Below are positions 7,796 to 15,950 of a stretch of 23,434 bases of DNA, one piece after another. The translations under genes were made by a program, and so were the position numbers. The stretch spans positions 126,327 through 149,760 of the forward strand of contig NW_027152043.1 in NCBI RefSeq assembly GCF_004359215.1, in the 5' to 3' direction. The stretch comes from Bremia lactucae. Taxonomy: Eukaryota; Oomycota; Peronosporomycetes; Peronosporales; Peronosporaceae. Positions within the stretch are counted from its first letter, which is position 1. The number at the start of each line of letters is the position of its first letter. Below the pieces are notes generated by a model. It searched no databases. It worked only from the letters and a program-made list of their open reading frames with translations, and was not told where the DNA came from.

Positions 7796-8622
7796 TCCGA
7801 CGATGCTGCAGATTAAGTTCGCGTGCGGTACTTTGAACAAGTTCAAGATGGAGAACAGTAAGCATGTCAGGACGCCTCAGGATCCGGGACTCAAGCTGAC
7901 CAAGCTCATGTGTGAAGGAGGATGCAAACACAACTAAAGCTGCCATATCGAAATGATGTCGGCTGCCTGATGTACCTTATATGGTAAGCACACGCTTCGA
8001 CCTTGCTGCGTGCTCAGCCAATTTGCCTCAGACCCATGTCCGACACACTGGCAAGCGCTCAAGAGAGTCTTCTGGTATATAGAAGGCACAAATTCATATG
8101 GTATTAAGTTTCAAGCACTAAGTGACAAGTAACTTCAAGACTACTCGGATGCGGACTGGGCTGGAGACACACTGTCAAGAAGAAGCACAAGTGGCTAAGC
8201 ATTTTTAATGAGCGGCGGATGTATCAGCTGGCAAACAAGAAACAGCGCACGATGGCTCTTTCGTCTACGGAAGCCGAAAACATGGCGTTACCAGAAGCAG
8301 CACAAGAAGGGTGTTGCTCAAGACATTCTTGTGTGAGCTCGGTGAGATGTCGATAAACGATGCGGTCAAGATCTATGAGGACAACCAAGGATCGATCTCG
8401 TTGGCCAAGAACCCCGCATTTCACGAACGCACCAAGCACATCGATATCCGCTACCGTTTTGTGCGCGAAAAGGTGGATGACAACCAAGTGATATGGGACA
8501 ATGTCTCAACTCTCGATATGTTAGCTGATATCATGACGAAGCCGATTCTAGCGATGCAATTTTGTGTGCTTCGGACCAAACTCGGTATACAAGTGTCTAC
8601 AAGCGTCGAGTCGAGTGGGAGA
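7796..8622 (+). pseudogene. Copia A RT connection and RNase H
   Basis: Pieces in order: KFACGTLNKFKMENSKHVRT and PQDPGLKLTKLMCEGGCK (7815-7930), a frameshifted VGCLMYLM block, ASDPCPTHWQALKRV (about 8030-8070), YSDADWAGDTLSRRSTSG (8142-8195) with the first RNase H Asp, then SGGCISWQT, a frameshift, and MLLKTFLCELGEMSINDAVK with IYEDNQGSISLAKNPAFHER, TKHIDIRYRFVREKVDDNQV and MLADIMTKP (8311-8550). The last open run continues to 8649, into LTR A. A purine run gagtgggaga just before 8623 is a plausible polypurine tract. Confidence 0.9.
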
Positions 8623-8847
8623 TTAGGCGAGAAAGCGGCTCGATCATAATAGGATAGTACCAGTGAGTACCAGTATATACCGGCAAGACGTCATAACGTG
8701 ACGGCGTAGGGATGACGTCAGATGATGATGTCAGTTAGCTTCTAGAAGGTTCTATGAGCTATGATTCAGATAGGTTTGCGAATCAAGGACCTTAATATAT
8801 ATTCACTCTGCATTTTGCCAACTAGTGCTCACTTGACATTTTAATTA
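8623..8847 (+). repeat. LTR A, 3' copy of the 4779-8847 element
   Basis: Aligns with 4779-5008: ttaggcgagaaagcggctcgat at the start, the tatata box near 8674, TGACGTCA at 8713-8720, the promoter-like block at 8801-8819, and the end acttgacattttaattaa. It lacks about 30 bp (the aagtaatgattggcttagagg block) and has an insertion around 8695-8730, so the two LTRs of this element are far from identical. No second primer-binding site follows. Confidence 0.82.
8801..8819 (+). promoter_or_regulatory. Oomycete-type Inr/FPR core promoter in 3' LTR A
   Basis: ATTCACTCTGCATTTTGCC differs from 4962-4980 at one position, a T-to-C change in a Y position, so its fit to GCTCATTYYNCAWTTT is unchanged. Its conservation while flanking LTR sequence has diverged supports function in the ancestor. 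Confidence 0.5.
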
Positions 8848-8853
8848 ATCCCG

Positions 8854-8999
8854 GTAATGACGTGCGTCAAATGCTCTAGAAGACTAAGAGCAGAGATTAT
8901 CTAAGAGTAATGGTTGGCTTAGAATAAGCAATCGACTAAGTGTCATCGCTACGGCTTGCCTTTTGTCAAAACTCTTCGGTCACCTCGTTTCGCCACCCT
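8854..8999 (+). repeat. LTR B-type repeat, first of two in tandem
   Basis: Starts cggtaatgacgtgcgtcaaatgctctagaag, has the shared U3 block and then the LTR B tail (gtgtcatcgctacggcttgcc...). It corresponds to 910-1066 in the first cluster. The octamer is broken. Confidence 0.6.
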
Positions 9000-9001
9000 A
9001 A

Positions 9002-9177
9002 ACGGTAATGACGTCATAGAGATGACGTCAGATATTCAGAAGGTTGGTTCTAAGAGCAGCGATTGGGTAAGAGTAATTGTTGGCTTAGAGGTAGCAATAG
9101 AATAGGTGTATTTGCTTGTCTTTTGACAAGACCCTTCGCCTCGCTTTCCTTCGTTTCGCTTCAAGTCTCAGCAGAGG
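9002..9177 (+). repeat. LTR B-type repeat, second copy
   Basis: Carries a pair of perfect TGACGTCA octamers (9009-9016 and 9023-9030, 14 bp apart), the shared U3 block, and the LTR B tail ending gcttcaagtctcagca. It corresponds to 1069-1237 and, like it, abuts the leader of an inverted LTR A. Confidence 0.65.
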
Positions 9178-9228
9178 CGATCATCGTGGCAAACGCAGTG
9201 TCTGGGGTGGGAGGCAGAGTTGGCGAGG

Positions 9229-9243
9229 ATTGAGCTCTTAGCC
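9229..9243 (-). other. Primer-binding site of inverted LTR A
   Basis: The minus strand reads GGCTAAGAGCTCAAT directly after the LTR end AACATCA. It matches 11 of 15 positions of GGTTATGAGCCCAAG. The leader then runs to an ATG near 9182 and into LTR B sequence, as at 1238-1284. Confidence 0.45.
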
Positions 9244-9420
9244 TGATGTTAAAGGCCGCTTGAGCAGTAGTTGGCAACATGCGAGGTAATATGTTAAAGG
9301 TCATTGGCTCGCAAACATATTGGTACTTTACGCCAACCATTATTCTTAGCCAATCACTGCTCTTAAAACCTTCTAGAACGAGAGAACATCTGACGTCATT
9401 GCCGGTTATTATCGGTTGAC
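9244..9420 (-). repeat. LTR A, minus orientation
   Basis: Inverted terminus TGATGTT at 9244, shared blocks ggttggcgtaaagt-type sequence (reverse complement), cttctagaac, and TGACGTCA at 9391-9398. The Inr/FPR-like block has decayed (gcaacatgcgaggtaat). The pol 3' end precedes it on the minus strand, and a primer-binding site follows, as at 4779-5008. Confidence 0.75.
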
Positions 9421-10075
9421 AATCACCTTTAGATTCCTCCTGTATCGGCTTGACATACGCTCCTTGAATCGCTACTTGTGCGCAACTCAGCCGCTCGAGG
9501 AGCGTATTGACAACATTCACAGCTGCATCGCTCTTCATCTTATTAAGCTCGCATAGGAATGCCTTGAGCCAAACCGCTTATTGGACTGCTTTCGTCGGCG
9601 CCATGAATTATGTCTTGTCGATTTTAAACAATTAAATCTGTATTTTAAAAACGAAAAACATAATAGTAAAATTTACTGTCATTTTTGTTTCAAGTTACAA
9701 CGCCACCGTGGCCTGTTCTTGCTCATCCAGCTCATACATCCGTTATTCGAAGGCGTATCAGCTTGTGCGTTATCGCGTCTCTACATCACCAGCCTAATCT
9801 ATATCCGAGTATCCTTGCAGTACAGCAATGCCATTACGTGATTAATCGAGTGAATAAATCGGTGCTGCTTAAAAATACCGCGGCACACGCTTGAAGGCCT
9901 ACCAGTTTGTTATACATGGCTCAGTTGCAAACTGACACAAAGCTTTTACTGCCAAAGCAAGGTCTCGACATGTCGCCACCATGAAGACATGTTCCTCGAA
10001 TAGCACTTCGGTAGGGCACAATCTTCATCGTGTCCTCATGCTTGCATCCGCCTTCACGCATGTTCTAAGTCAGCT
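9421..10075 (-). pseudogene. Copia A RNase H and connection region
   Basis: Minus strand from 10075: a degraded CEGGC-like start, HEDTMKIVPYRSAI (about 10005-10045), ALCQFATEPC and AFKRVPRYF (about 9850-9960), LQGYSDID with AGDVETR (about 9780-9815; normally YSDADWAGD), MYELDEQEQATVAL (about 9700-9740), an AT-rich insert, then a degraded EAEFMAPTKAVQ.AVWLKAFLCEL (9550-9615), NKMKSDAAVNVV and a 3' tail leading into LTR A. Several stops are present. The family order is otherwise intact over about 650 bp. Confidence 0.75.
9622..9696. other. AT-rich insertion inside RNase H
   Basis: About 75 bp, mostly A and T, separate two parts of the RNase H that are adjacent in paralogues (VAL before and STEA-like after, read on the minus strand). 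The paralogues at 4325-4355 and 8250-8275 have no such segment. It contains a short near-palindrome (agtaaaatttact at about 9665-9677). I see no clear terminal inverted repeat or target duplication, so its origin is unknown. Confidence 0.5.
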
Positions 10076-10915
10076 TGAGTACAGTTTCTTGAGGTGTCTT
10101 CACGGGCTTTCTGTCATGTATACCAAACTTGGTCAAGACGGACTTTAGAAACTTGGTTTGCCGCATCGTCATACGGCCAGCCGCATGATCGCTCTTGATC
10201 TCCACACCAACAAAATACCCAAATTCTATGAGATCTGTCATCTCAAATCGGTCACTTGATTGACGTGAGAAACTCGTCGTTGCAGCTTGCGATGATAAGA
10301 TTATCAGCCCACAAAACAACAAAACCATGTCGTCGTCTCCGACTTGACGTACACGCTGTGGTCCGATTCACACTTGACAAAATTATCTTGATCTGAAGTC
10401 GTCAATGGTCTGGTTCCACGTGCGGTAGACTGCTTCATCCCATACAGCGACCTCTTGAGCTTGCACTCGTAATCTGGACGATCAGCGTCGACATACCCAT
10501 CCGGCTGTGCCATGTAGATATCTTTGTCCAGTACACCATCCGGGAACGCTCACTTGACATCCGTCTGATGCAACTTGAGCATATACATTGCCGTCAGACT
10601 CAGCACGATTCAAGTCGACGTGAACTTGGCCACCGGCGCATAGATTTCTTCGTATTCGACTCCATACTTCTGTGAGAATTCTTTAGCCACCAGGCGTGCC
10701 TTAACCCCTCAACTTCACCATTTTAGGTCTCCTTGACACGAAAAACCAATCTGCAGCCGATCGTCTTGTGTCCCGACGGCAACGACACGATATTCCATGT
10801 ATCGCTTTGCGGAGCGAATCACGCTCCGAGTCGCAAGCATTCTTCCACTTCGCCGCGTACCTGGATACCGTAGCCGACTTAAACAAAGTCGGCATACCCC
10901 CTACTAAAACCATGA
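10076..10915 (-). pseudogene. Copia A reverse transcriptase, minus strand
   Basis: Minus strand in order: GGMPTLFKSATVSRYAAKWK (near 10900), SLRKAIHGIS, then a frameshifted segment, a degraded LSLTAMYMLKLHQTDVK near 10540-10600, GVLDKDIY, MAQPDGYVDADRPDYECKLK with RSLYGMKQS (10430-10513), CESDHSVYVKSE, VVLLFCGLIILSS in place of the YVDD box (10300-10318), and then DRFEMTDLIEFGYFVGVEIK, DHAAGRMTMRQTKFLKSVL and PVKTPQ. All palm motifs can be followed, but the catalytic YVDD is destroyed by a small frameshifting change, and stops occur near 10555. It is the most complete copia A RT in the window. Confidence 0.88.
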
Positions 10916-11088
10916 CGTAAGCCGCTTCATGACTTGTAGTACCTTAGCTGCTACTGACATTTAACAAGACCTTGACGTCTCTTGTAAGACGTGGACTGCT
11001 TGCGCTTGGTGTGTCTGTAGTCTGCTCCAACGACTGTGCTGCTAAAGTCTCTAACTGCTAGAATACGTCTTTATCTTCTGCAGTGCTT
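10916..11088 (-). pseudogene. Copia A IN-RT linker, minus strand
   Basis: Reverse complement shares ttctagcagt...gcagactacagacac and ...cacgtcttacaagagacgtcaag with the linker at 2440-2580. No enzyme motif is expected or seen. At about 11089 it is fused to integrase sequence of the opposite orientation. The outer edge of the big inverted repeat lies inside it, at 10942. Confidence 0.65.
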
Positions 11089-11640
11089 AGCGGGTATAGA
11101 CGCTTCGCAGTGGTAACGGCGGCGAATAAACTTTGCGTGACATGGCAAGCTTTGCAGTGATCGAGGGATCGTGCAAGCTTCCACGCCGCCTTACACTCCT
11201 CAATTGAACGGGTCGCCGAGCAGGTGAACCGGACGTTGGTGGAATGTGCGCGCTGCATATGGAATATGCTGGACTGTCCAAGGAGTACTGGGGCGAAGCT
11301 GTCATGACGGTCAAGTTTCTCCGCAATCGGTGTCCAACACGTGCTGACAATCATAACAAAGCGACACACCAAGTTTGGACAAGCAAGAAGCCATTGTTGG
11401 CTGCTTGGTTCTCACGCATGTTTCATGGTGCCAAAGGAAAAGCATGCTAAGTCTGATGCTCGGTCAGTATGCTGCCGTTTACTAATAAAGGTTCTGAAAA
11501 AGCATCTCAATTAGAGAAGCTGGAGAGTTGTTGCATTCTGGCAAGTCGCGGCGCACAATTATAAAAGACATTTTCGACACTCAAACGAGCATCATCTGTC
11601 GCTCTTCATTTTCAATGACAACGTCCTGCTGACAGTAGTC
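11089..11640 (+). pseudogene. Copia A integrase, from second catalytic site to C-terminus
   Basis: Plus strand: a degraded LRSGNGGE.TLRDMAS (second Asp replaced by Gly) at about 11110-11150, a frameshifted region up to the Glu region, MCALHMEYAGLSKEYWGEAV with MTVKFLRNRCPTRAD (11244-11345), THQVWTSKKPLL, HGAKGKAC, then HAKSDARSVCCR (11452-11488) and a segment ending DIFDT-like near 11580. The first catalytic Asp region and everything N-terminal are absent, because the orientation flips at 11089. It passes into gypsy sequence at about 11640-11660. Confidence 0.82.
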
Positions 11641-11659
11641 ACGTCTTCCTCATATCGAT

Positions 11660-12430
11660 CATATCGTGTCCCAGAGCCCAGAGGTGCTTGAGACAACGCT
11701 GGAAGCCTGCATGCAACATGAGGCTTCTCTCATTGGACAGGTGCAGGACCACCTAGCGACATTTATACCTACTCGGTACATTCCTGTACCCGATCCGGAG
11801 CCAAAGGCTCGCCCTCTTGTTTTCAATGCCGAGACATATGAGGGAAAAAAGGAGAAAATCTCCTTCTTTGGATTAGACAAATGGATATGGCTATAACTTT
11901 GGCCATAATCCAAACAGAGCAACAAAGAGTGACTTTAGCTGTCTTTAGGCTAGGTGGTAGAGCCTGAGAGTGTACTCTTACATGTGGCACGTCCTTAGAC
12001 AATGCATTTCCCACATGTGATTTGCTGAAACAGCAGTTGCTCGCGTGTTTGCGCCGCATGATTAAGGTTTCGCGTGCGATCGTGATTCTTGGCGGCTCGT
12101 CAGAGTAAACGTACTCTAGGGAGCTAATTCTATGAGTTGAGAACTCTTATCGCTGCGATGCACCAAGACCAATTACAAGAAGCGGTTACACCAACCGTTC
12201 ATGAAAGGCCTTGATGCCGGATGGAGATTTACCGGTCCCATCCCGCTACTTTTGTAGCGGCGGTAACCATTGCGTCAAACGCTGAGTGCGGTTTGAAGTC
12301 CTCTCGCATTGGTATGCATGGAGATAATGTTAGCTCATTGAGCACTTCGGGTCCGTCTATTAAACCGGAACCCATGGATCTCAATCTCGCTTAGGAAGAG
12401 GAAGAGCCGCAAGCTGTCAAACAGCATAGC
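11660..12430 (+). pseudogene. Ty3/gypsy gag
   Basis: From ATG 11666: SPEVLETTLEACMQHEASLI, then DPEPKARPLVFNAETYEGKK, and after a frame change LDKW/IRQMDMAITLAKIQTEQQR with VTLAVFRLGGRA (about 11865-11965), LLKQQLLACLRRM and ILGGSSE (12020-12105). The pattern of a short acidic region, W.R..E-type helix, LGGRA and LKQQLL matches the gypsy capsid family of oomycete elements as I know it. Several frame changes and stops break the rest to 12430. It sits directly behind copia integrase sequence, and no gypsy LTR is visible. Confidence 0.7.
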
Positions 12431-12800
12431 AACAACCGTATGTTATATGTGCGAAAGCACAAAGCACTTGTGCCCGGCTTGTCCATTGCATAACCCGCGC
12501 ATAGCACGAAAGAGAAACGATCCCATCCTATACCAGAAATCTGGCGCGGTAAAATGTCGACACCAGTTGGGGCAGGCCGCCCTATTGGGAAAATTAGGCT
12601 TTGTTGAACCTCTAGGAGGAGAGGAGAATCAGGGTCTAACCCCAAAGAGCTCTGTACGGGGCGTGAGTACAAGCCCGGCTTGTTAGTCGCGCAGGCGACT
12701 GTCAAGGGCTTTGGTATGCCATGGTCAATTTTAATTGACTCAAGGGCGTCTTGCAATTATGCTCGACGTCTTCCCTTGAAGGAAATCAGCAATACGCTGA
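12431..12800 (+). pseudogene. Ty3/gypsy zinc knuckle and protease start
   Basis: CYMCESTKHLCPAC at 12441-12482 is a perfect CX2CX4HX4C knuckle, the nucleic-acid-binding motif of gag. After a basic linker (VGAGRPIGK region) comes GLLVAQATVKGFGMPWSILI followed by DSRASCNY, where the retropepsin site DSGAS has become DSRAS (Asp codon 12737-12739). The Gly-to-Arg change in the active site would inactivate it. The reading ends around 12800 at the LTR B tail, so the RT, RNase H and IN of this gypsy element are absent. Confidence 0.75.
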
Positions 12801-12807
12801 CTCCTCC

Positions 12808-12902
12808 CCCACAAGTGTCTTTGCTCCGGCTTGTCCTTTGCCAAAAAGACCCATCGCTTCGCCTTAACGTCGCTCTCCTTCGTTCCGATTCAAGCATCAA
12901 CA
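12808..12902 (+). repeat. LTR B tail (R-U5 end)
   Basis: Reads gtgtctttgctccggcttgtcctttgcc through ttcgttccgattcaagcatcaaca, matching the tails at about 1000-1066, 1160-1237 and 9118-9177. The U3 half is missing, replaced by gypsy protease sequence. It ends immediately before a primer-binding site, which defines the 3' end of LTR B. Confidence 0.7.
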
Positions 12903-12917
12903 GGTTACTAGCCCAAG
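12903..12917 (+). other. Primer-binding site of copia B
   Basis: GGTTACTAGCCCAAG follows the LTR B end directly and precedes copia B gag by a few bases. It matches 13 of 15 positions of GGTTATGAGCCCAAG, and its GCCCAAG half complements the half preserved at 5009-5023. Confidence 0.6.
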
Positions 12918-12921
12918 TAGG

Positions 12922-13730
12922 GTGTCTTCTGCCCACGATGCCATGTACAAGATCTCCGGCGACAAAGTTAACGGAGAGAGCTACTCGACATGGAGCCGTT
13001 ACATGCGTGGCGGGTTCCTGACCAAGTCGACGTGGTATGTGGTGAACCGTGAAGTGTCACCGACGTTTGCGGAACCCCGAGCTATAGAGGACTACGCAAA
13101 GGCGAGCTATATCGCCTTCGGTCTGATCCTGCTCTACATGGACGCGGACTATCAAATTTAATCGACGACTGCGAGGAAGCATGGGTTGTATGGGCGCGCT
13201 TGAAACTCCATGGCGGGTCGCAGAAGGCTGGTCGCATCTTTCTGAAGCGACAGATGTACAGTAGAATGCGGCAATGTGATGCGTCATTGCATCGGCGTTC
13301 TCAGCATCAGCGCTTAGATGGAGGACGAGGACGTGGCGATTTGTTTGTTGCGCAGCTTCTCCGAGAGATACGATAGTTGGAGATGAAAAGCTTGGAATTG
13401 CGATCGCGAGATCTCATGCTCAATTTGGAGATGAGAAGCGCGGAACTGCGAGCGCGAGATCTCGTGCTCAATTTGGAGATGGGAAGCGCGGAACTACGAG
13501 CGTGCGATATCGTTGCTAGCTAATGAGCATATCAAAATGCGAAAAAATAGCGACGGTAAAACCTGAAGAATCGACCAAGGCTTTCAGCGTGAGCGTGAAC
13601 CTCGCCAGTGCTTTTTCTGTGGAAGTTAAGGCATACGACAGAAAGGTGCTGATCAAGCAGAAAATCGAGGTGCTTGACGCAGCGAAAGGGCTCGTAGACG
13701 CGGAGTAAACAATGTCCACTGGCGGAACAG
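12922..13730 (+). pseudogene. Copia B gag
   Basis: Begins at GTG 12922, where an ATG would be expected, with [40 protein letters not shown] and [19 protein letters not shown], then a stop at 13159. Other frames continue: a segment with [20 protein letters not shown], then [11 protein letters not shown] and a triplicated 16-residue block. The zinc knuckle is degraded: CFFCG with Cys codons at 13609 and 13618 is followed by a stop where the His part should be. The same GTG and the same main lesions occur in the right arm. Its [12 protein letters not shown] segment marks it as a copia gag distinct from copia A. Confidence 0.85.
13377..13520 (+). repeat. Three tandem 48-bp repeats in copia B gag
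   Basis: Units 13377-13424, 13425-13472 and 13473-13520, each beginning ttggagatg. They encode LEMKSLELRSRDLMLN, LEMRSAELRARDLVLN and LEMGSAELRACDIVAS. The unit length keeps the frame. The same array lies in the right arm at 20197-20340. Confidence 0.93.
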
Positions 13731-14300
13731 CAGCTTCAAGTTTGACTACAATCGTGTAGCGTTTGCTGTTTCGGTGGATATTGGATTTTCAACGAACAAG
13801 AATACGGCGGAAATGTGGGTGATTGACAGTGGAGCTACGCATTACACCTGCAACAATATTAGAAAATTCGCTACGCTGATTACGCAAGATGACGGTCTGT
13901 TGTCGGTGGCTTCTAGCAACAAAGCTGCAATAAAGGGTGTTGAAAATATTGGCCAGCGAGTCACTTTGTCCGACGGTACCGAGCACAATATTGAGATCAA
14001 GGATGTGGTAAATGTATCGAATATGAACAACCGCAGTCGATTAACGTGGCAGGTTTTAAGTCGTGTTCGATTGATTAAGTATGCCTATTGCATGCAAAGG
14101 TCAAAGCAAGTGGTGGCAACTGCTGACCTTGCAGACGGACTATGCTGGCTACGCACACCGCAATTTACAGCAAATATGGCAACAGCAATACACAATGAGA
14201 CTCTCCACGTGCGAATGGGTCATGTTTCGACTACTGTGCTACGCGAGATGATCATCATCAGCATGATAAAGGACGCAAAAGTGCCAGTCGAATCAGCTGG
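13731..14300 (+). pseudogene. Copia B protease and GAG-pre-integrase
   Basis: Open run 13774-14304. MWVIDSGATHYTCNN contains an intact aspartic-protease DSGA (Asp codon 13825-13827), followed by LSVASSNKAAIKGVENIGQR, VTLSDGTEHNIEIKDVVNVS and the pre-integrase part ETLHVRMGHVSTTVLREMI. The first His pair of the HHCC finger is visible as H.RMGH; the CXXC half is disrupted after DAKVPVESAG, where a stop occurs at 14302. The protease would mature the Gag-Pol polyprotein. This is the longest clean frame in the arm. Confidence 0.88.
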
Positions 14301-14780
14301 TTAAAGCGTATACCGGGGATGTCAACTGGACAAGACGGTTCAAAAAGCGTTTTCTAGCGATTGTGACAAGCGCCGTTACAAGACGTTTAAAATGCTTCAT
14401 TTCGACATCTGCGGCCTCATAAAGCAAAAATCTCTTGGGGGCAACTAGTATCTGCTTCTTGTCGTGGATGAAGCAAGTGGGTGCACGAAGGGCTTCTGCC
14501 TAAGTGCCAGTCGCAAAGTGAAGACTGCTTAAAGAGCTACATTCTTAAGGTGCAGACTCAGTACAATACACTTACGTCAAAATCGACTTCCGTCGCCAAA
14601 GATTGAAAGCAAAGCGCCTAATGAAGTTGTGAACAAGTCCAAATTCTAGCGTGAAGCACATGCGTGTATTTTGGTGTCAAGCATACATTTTGAAGAAACA
14701 ACTTAAGTGAGACCTTAGTTCGCGTCCGGATATCTTCATAAGCGATGAAGCAGTTTCGAAGGCACTATCATCAAATGTAG
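14301..14780 (+). pseudogene. Copia B integrase with core deletion
   Basis: HFDICG at about 14398-14415 holds the first catalytic Asp, then a degraded YLLLVVDEASGC and KGFCLSASRKVKTA. At about 14560 the sequence jumps from a VQTQ-like segment to one matching the AAMTA.YIKNRLPSP region (degraded here), so the second Asp and the Glu are deleted. The C-terminal part (ACILV...IHFEE, then SSRPDIFISDEAVSKALS) extends to about 14780, where it meets RT of opposite orientation. The same deletion joint is in the right arm at about 19160. Confidence 0.78.
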
Positions 14781-15600
14781 CGTCGCTAGCACATCGCCAC
14801 ACTGCCATCAGCGTTGTCAACGAGCTCAATACATAAAATGAATGCGCACTTGCCACTGCCATTATCTCGAATCGTTGCTTTAATTCGATCTTGGTGCGCG
14901 CTATGAGTGAAGCTGAGCCCCCCGTCACGAGTACAACACCCACGTAAATGAGCAATAAGACACATTGCGCCATCCACATATTTGATGAAAAGGCACGGGT
15001 CGTAAGCCGAAACTTGAAAGTCGATAGAGCGTACATACTCGTCGAATGCATCGTTCCATACAGAAAATGCTTGTTTAAGTCCGTAAATTGCTTTTACCAG
15101 CTCAGGGCAATCGAAATCTCCATTAAGATCGACGCCTCCTGAAATCATGCAGTACACCTTTTCTTTCATCACGCCACATAGGAACGCCGTCATAATGTCA
15201 AGCTGGTCGAAAGCCCATTCGCAGTTTCTTGCAATAAATCATAATGCGCAGCGCAACGTACTTGATCACGGGCGATAAGGTCTCCGTGTAGTCAAAGCCG
15301 TACTACTTAAATCCTTTGGCAACTAGTCGCGCCTTGTACTTCTCAACAGATCCATCGGAACAGCGCATAATCTTAAATAATCATTTCGTGCCAATAGCTT
15401 GGCAGCTTTAAACACCCCGCGAAGACGCATTAACTCTAACTCGGAGTGAGTAGCCTTCCGCCAATGCACTTGATCGGCTCCACTGATTGCATCTTGAAAA
15501 GTTGTTGGTTTTAAGAGATCACTAGCTTCCACCGCATTGGCAATAAATCGCCAAAACGCCGGAGAAGTCAAGTCACTATTGTCATTTTCATGCATATCAT
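14781..15600 (-). pseudogene. Copia B reverse transcriptase, minus strand
   Basis: Minus strand: FWRFIANAVEASDLLKPTTF with DAISGADQVHWRKATHSELE (15450-15560), LLARNDYLRLCAV, a frame change with a stop where the family has FKQKYGFDY, MTAFLCGVMKEKVYCMIS, GDFDCPELVKAIYGLKQAFS, DEYVRSIDFQVSAYDPCLF (15030-15193), then LIYVGVVLVTGGSASLIART. The catalytic YVDD has become YVGV (codons at 14935-14940), losing both Asp. It ends at an MCQRRYI-like segment near 14785. The right arm carries the same lesions. Confidence 0.87.
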
Positions 15601-15950
15601 TATATTTTCTTGATAAGTCTGCAAAATTCCGCCTTGCGAAGTAGCTTTGAGCTTAAACTGTCGCTCGAACGCCTCTCAAATCACCAAGGGTAATTACGCC
15701 CTGTGTTGGACGTAAAATCGCTACTTCTTGAGCGATTCGTGCACTTTTCAGCCTGATTGTAGTCCACTGGTACTGCTGCAACTTCATCATCAGTTTCAAT
15801 ACAATCAAAGTCAAAATTAAACTCGTCGCTTTCACCGCTCGAACCTGTTGTTGAAAGACTTATACACGATTCGTCGAATGCAACATCACGACTTCTCACC
15901 ATTTGTCCCGCCTCAATATTGAACACACAATATGCCTTCAAAACTCTTCA
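15601..15950 (-). pseudogene. Copia B IN-RT linker, minus strand
   Basis: Minus strand from 15941: NIEAGQMVRSRDVAFDESCI is the end of integrase, followed by an acidic Ser-rich stretch (GSSGESDEFNFDFDCIETDD) and a segment ending NTGRNYPW, then a stop near 15680. Such acidic linkers are typical between IN and RT in copia elements. Confidence 0.75.

Noticed and set aside
9622..9696. Spliceosomal intron in RNase H
   Set aside because: No convincing GT donor and AG acceptor coincide with the insert edges on the minus strand, and the host element is dead anyway.
9581..9894. Possible small host gene with Phe/His-rich product (9581-9841)
   Set aside because: On the minus strand the same DNA reads as RNase H (YSDID, AGDVETR, ATVAL) plus the AT-rich insert, so the plus frame is a shadow.
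13377..13520. CRISPR-like array of 48-bp units
   Set aside because: Units are directly adjacent with no spacers and encode an in-frame Gag repeat.
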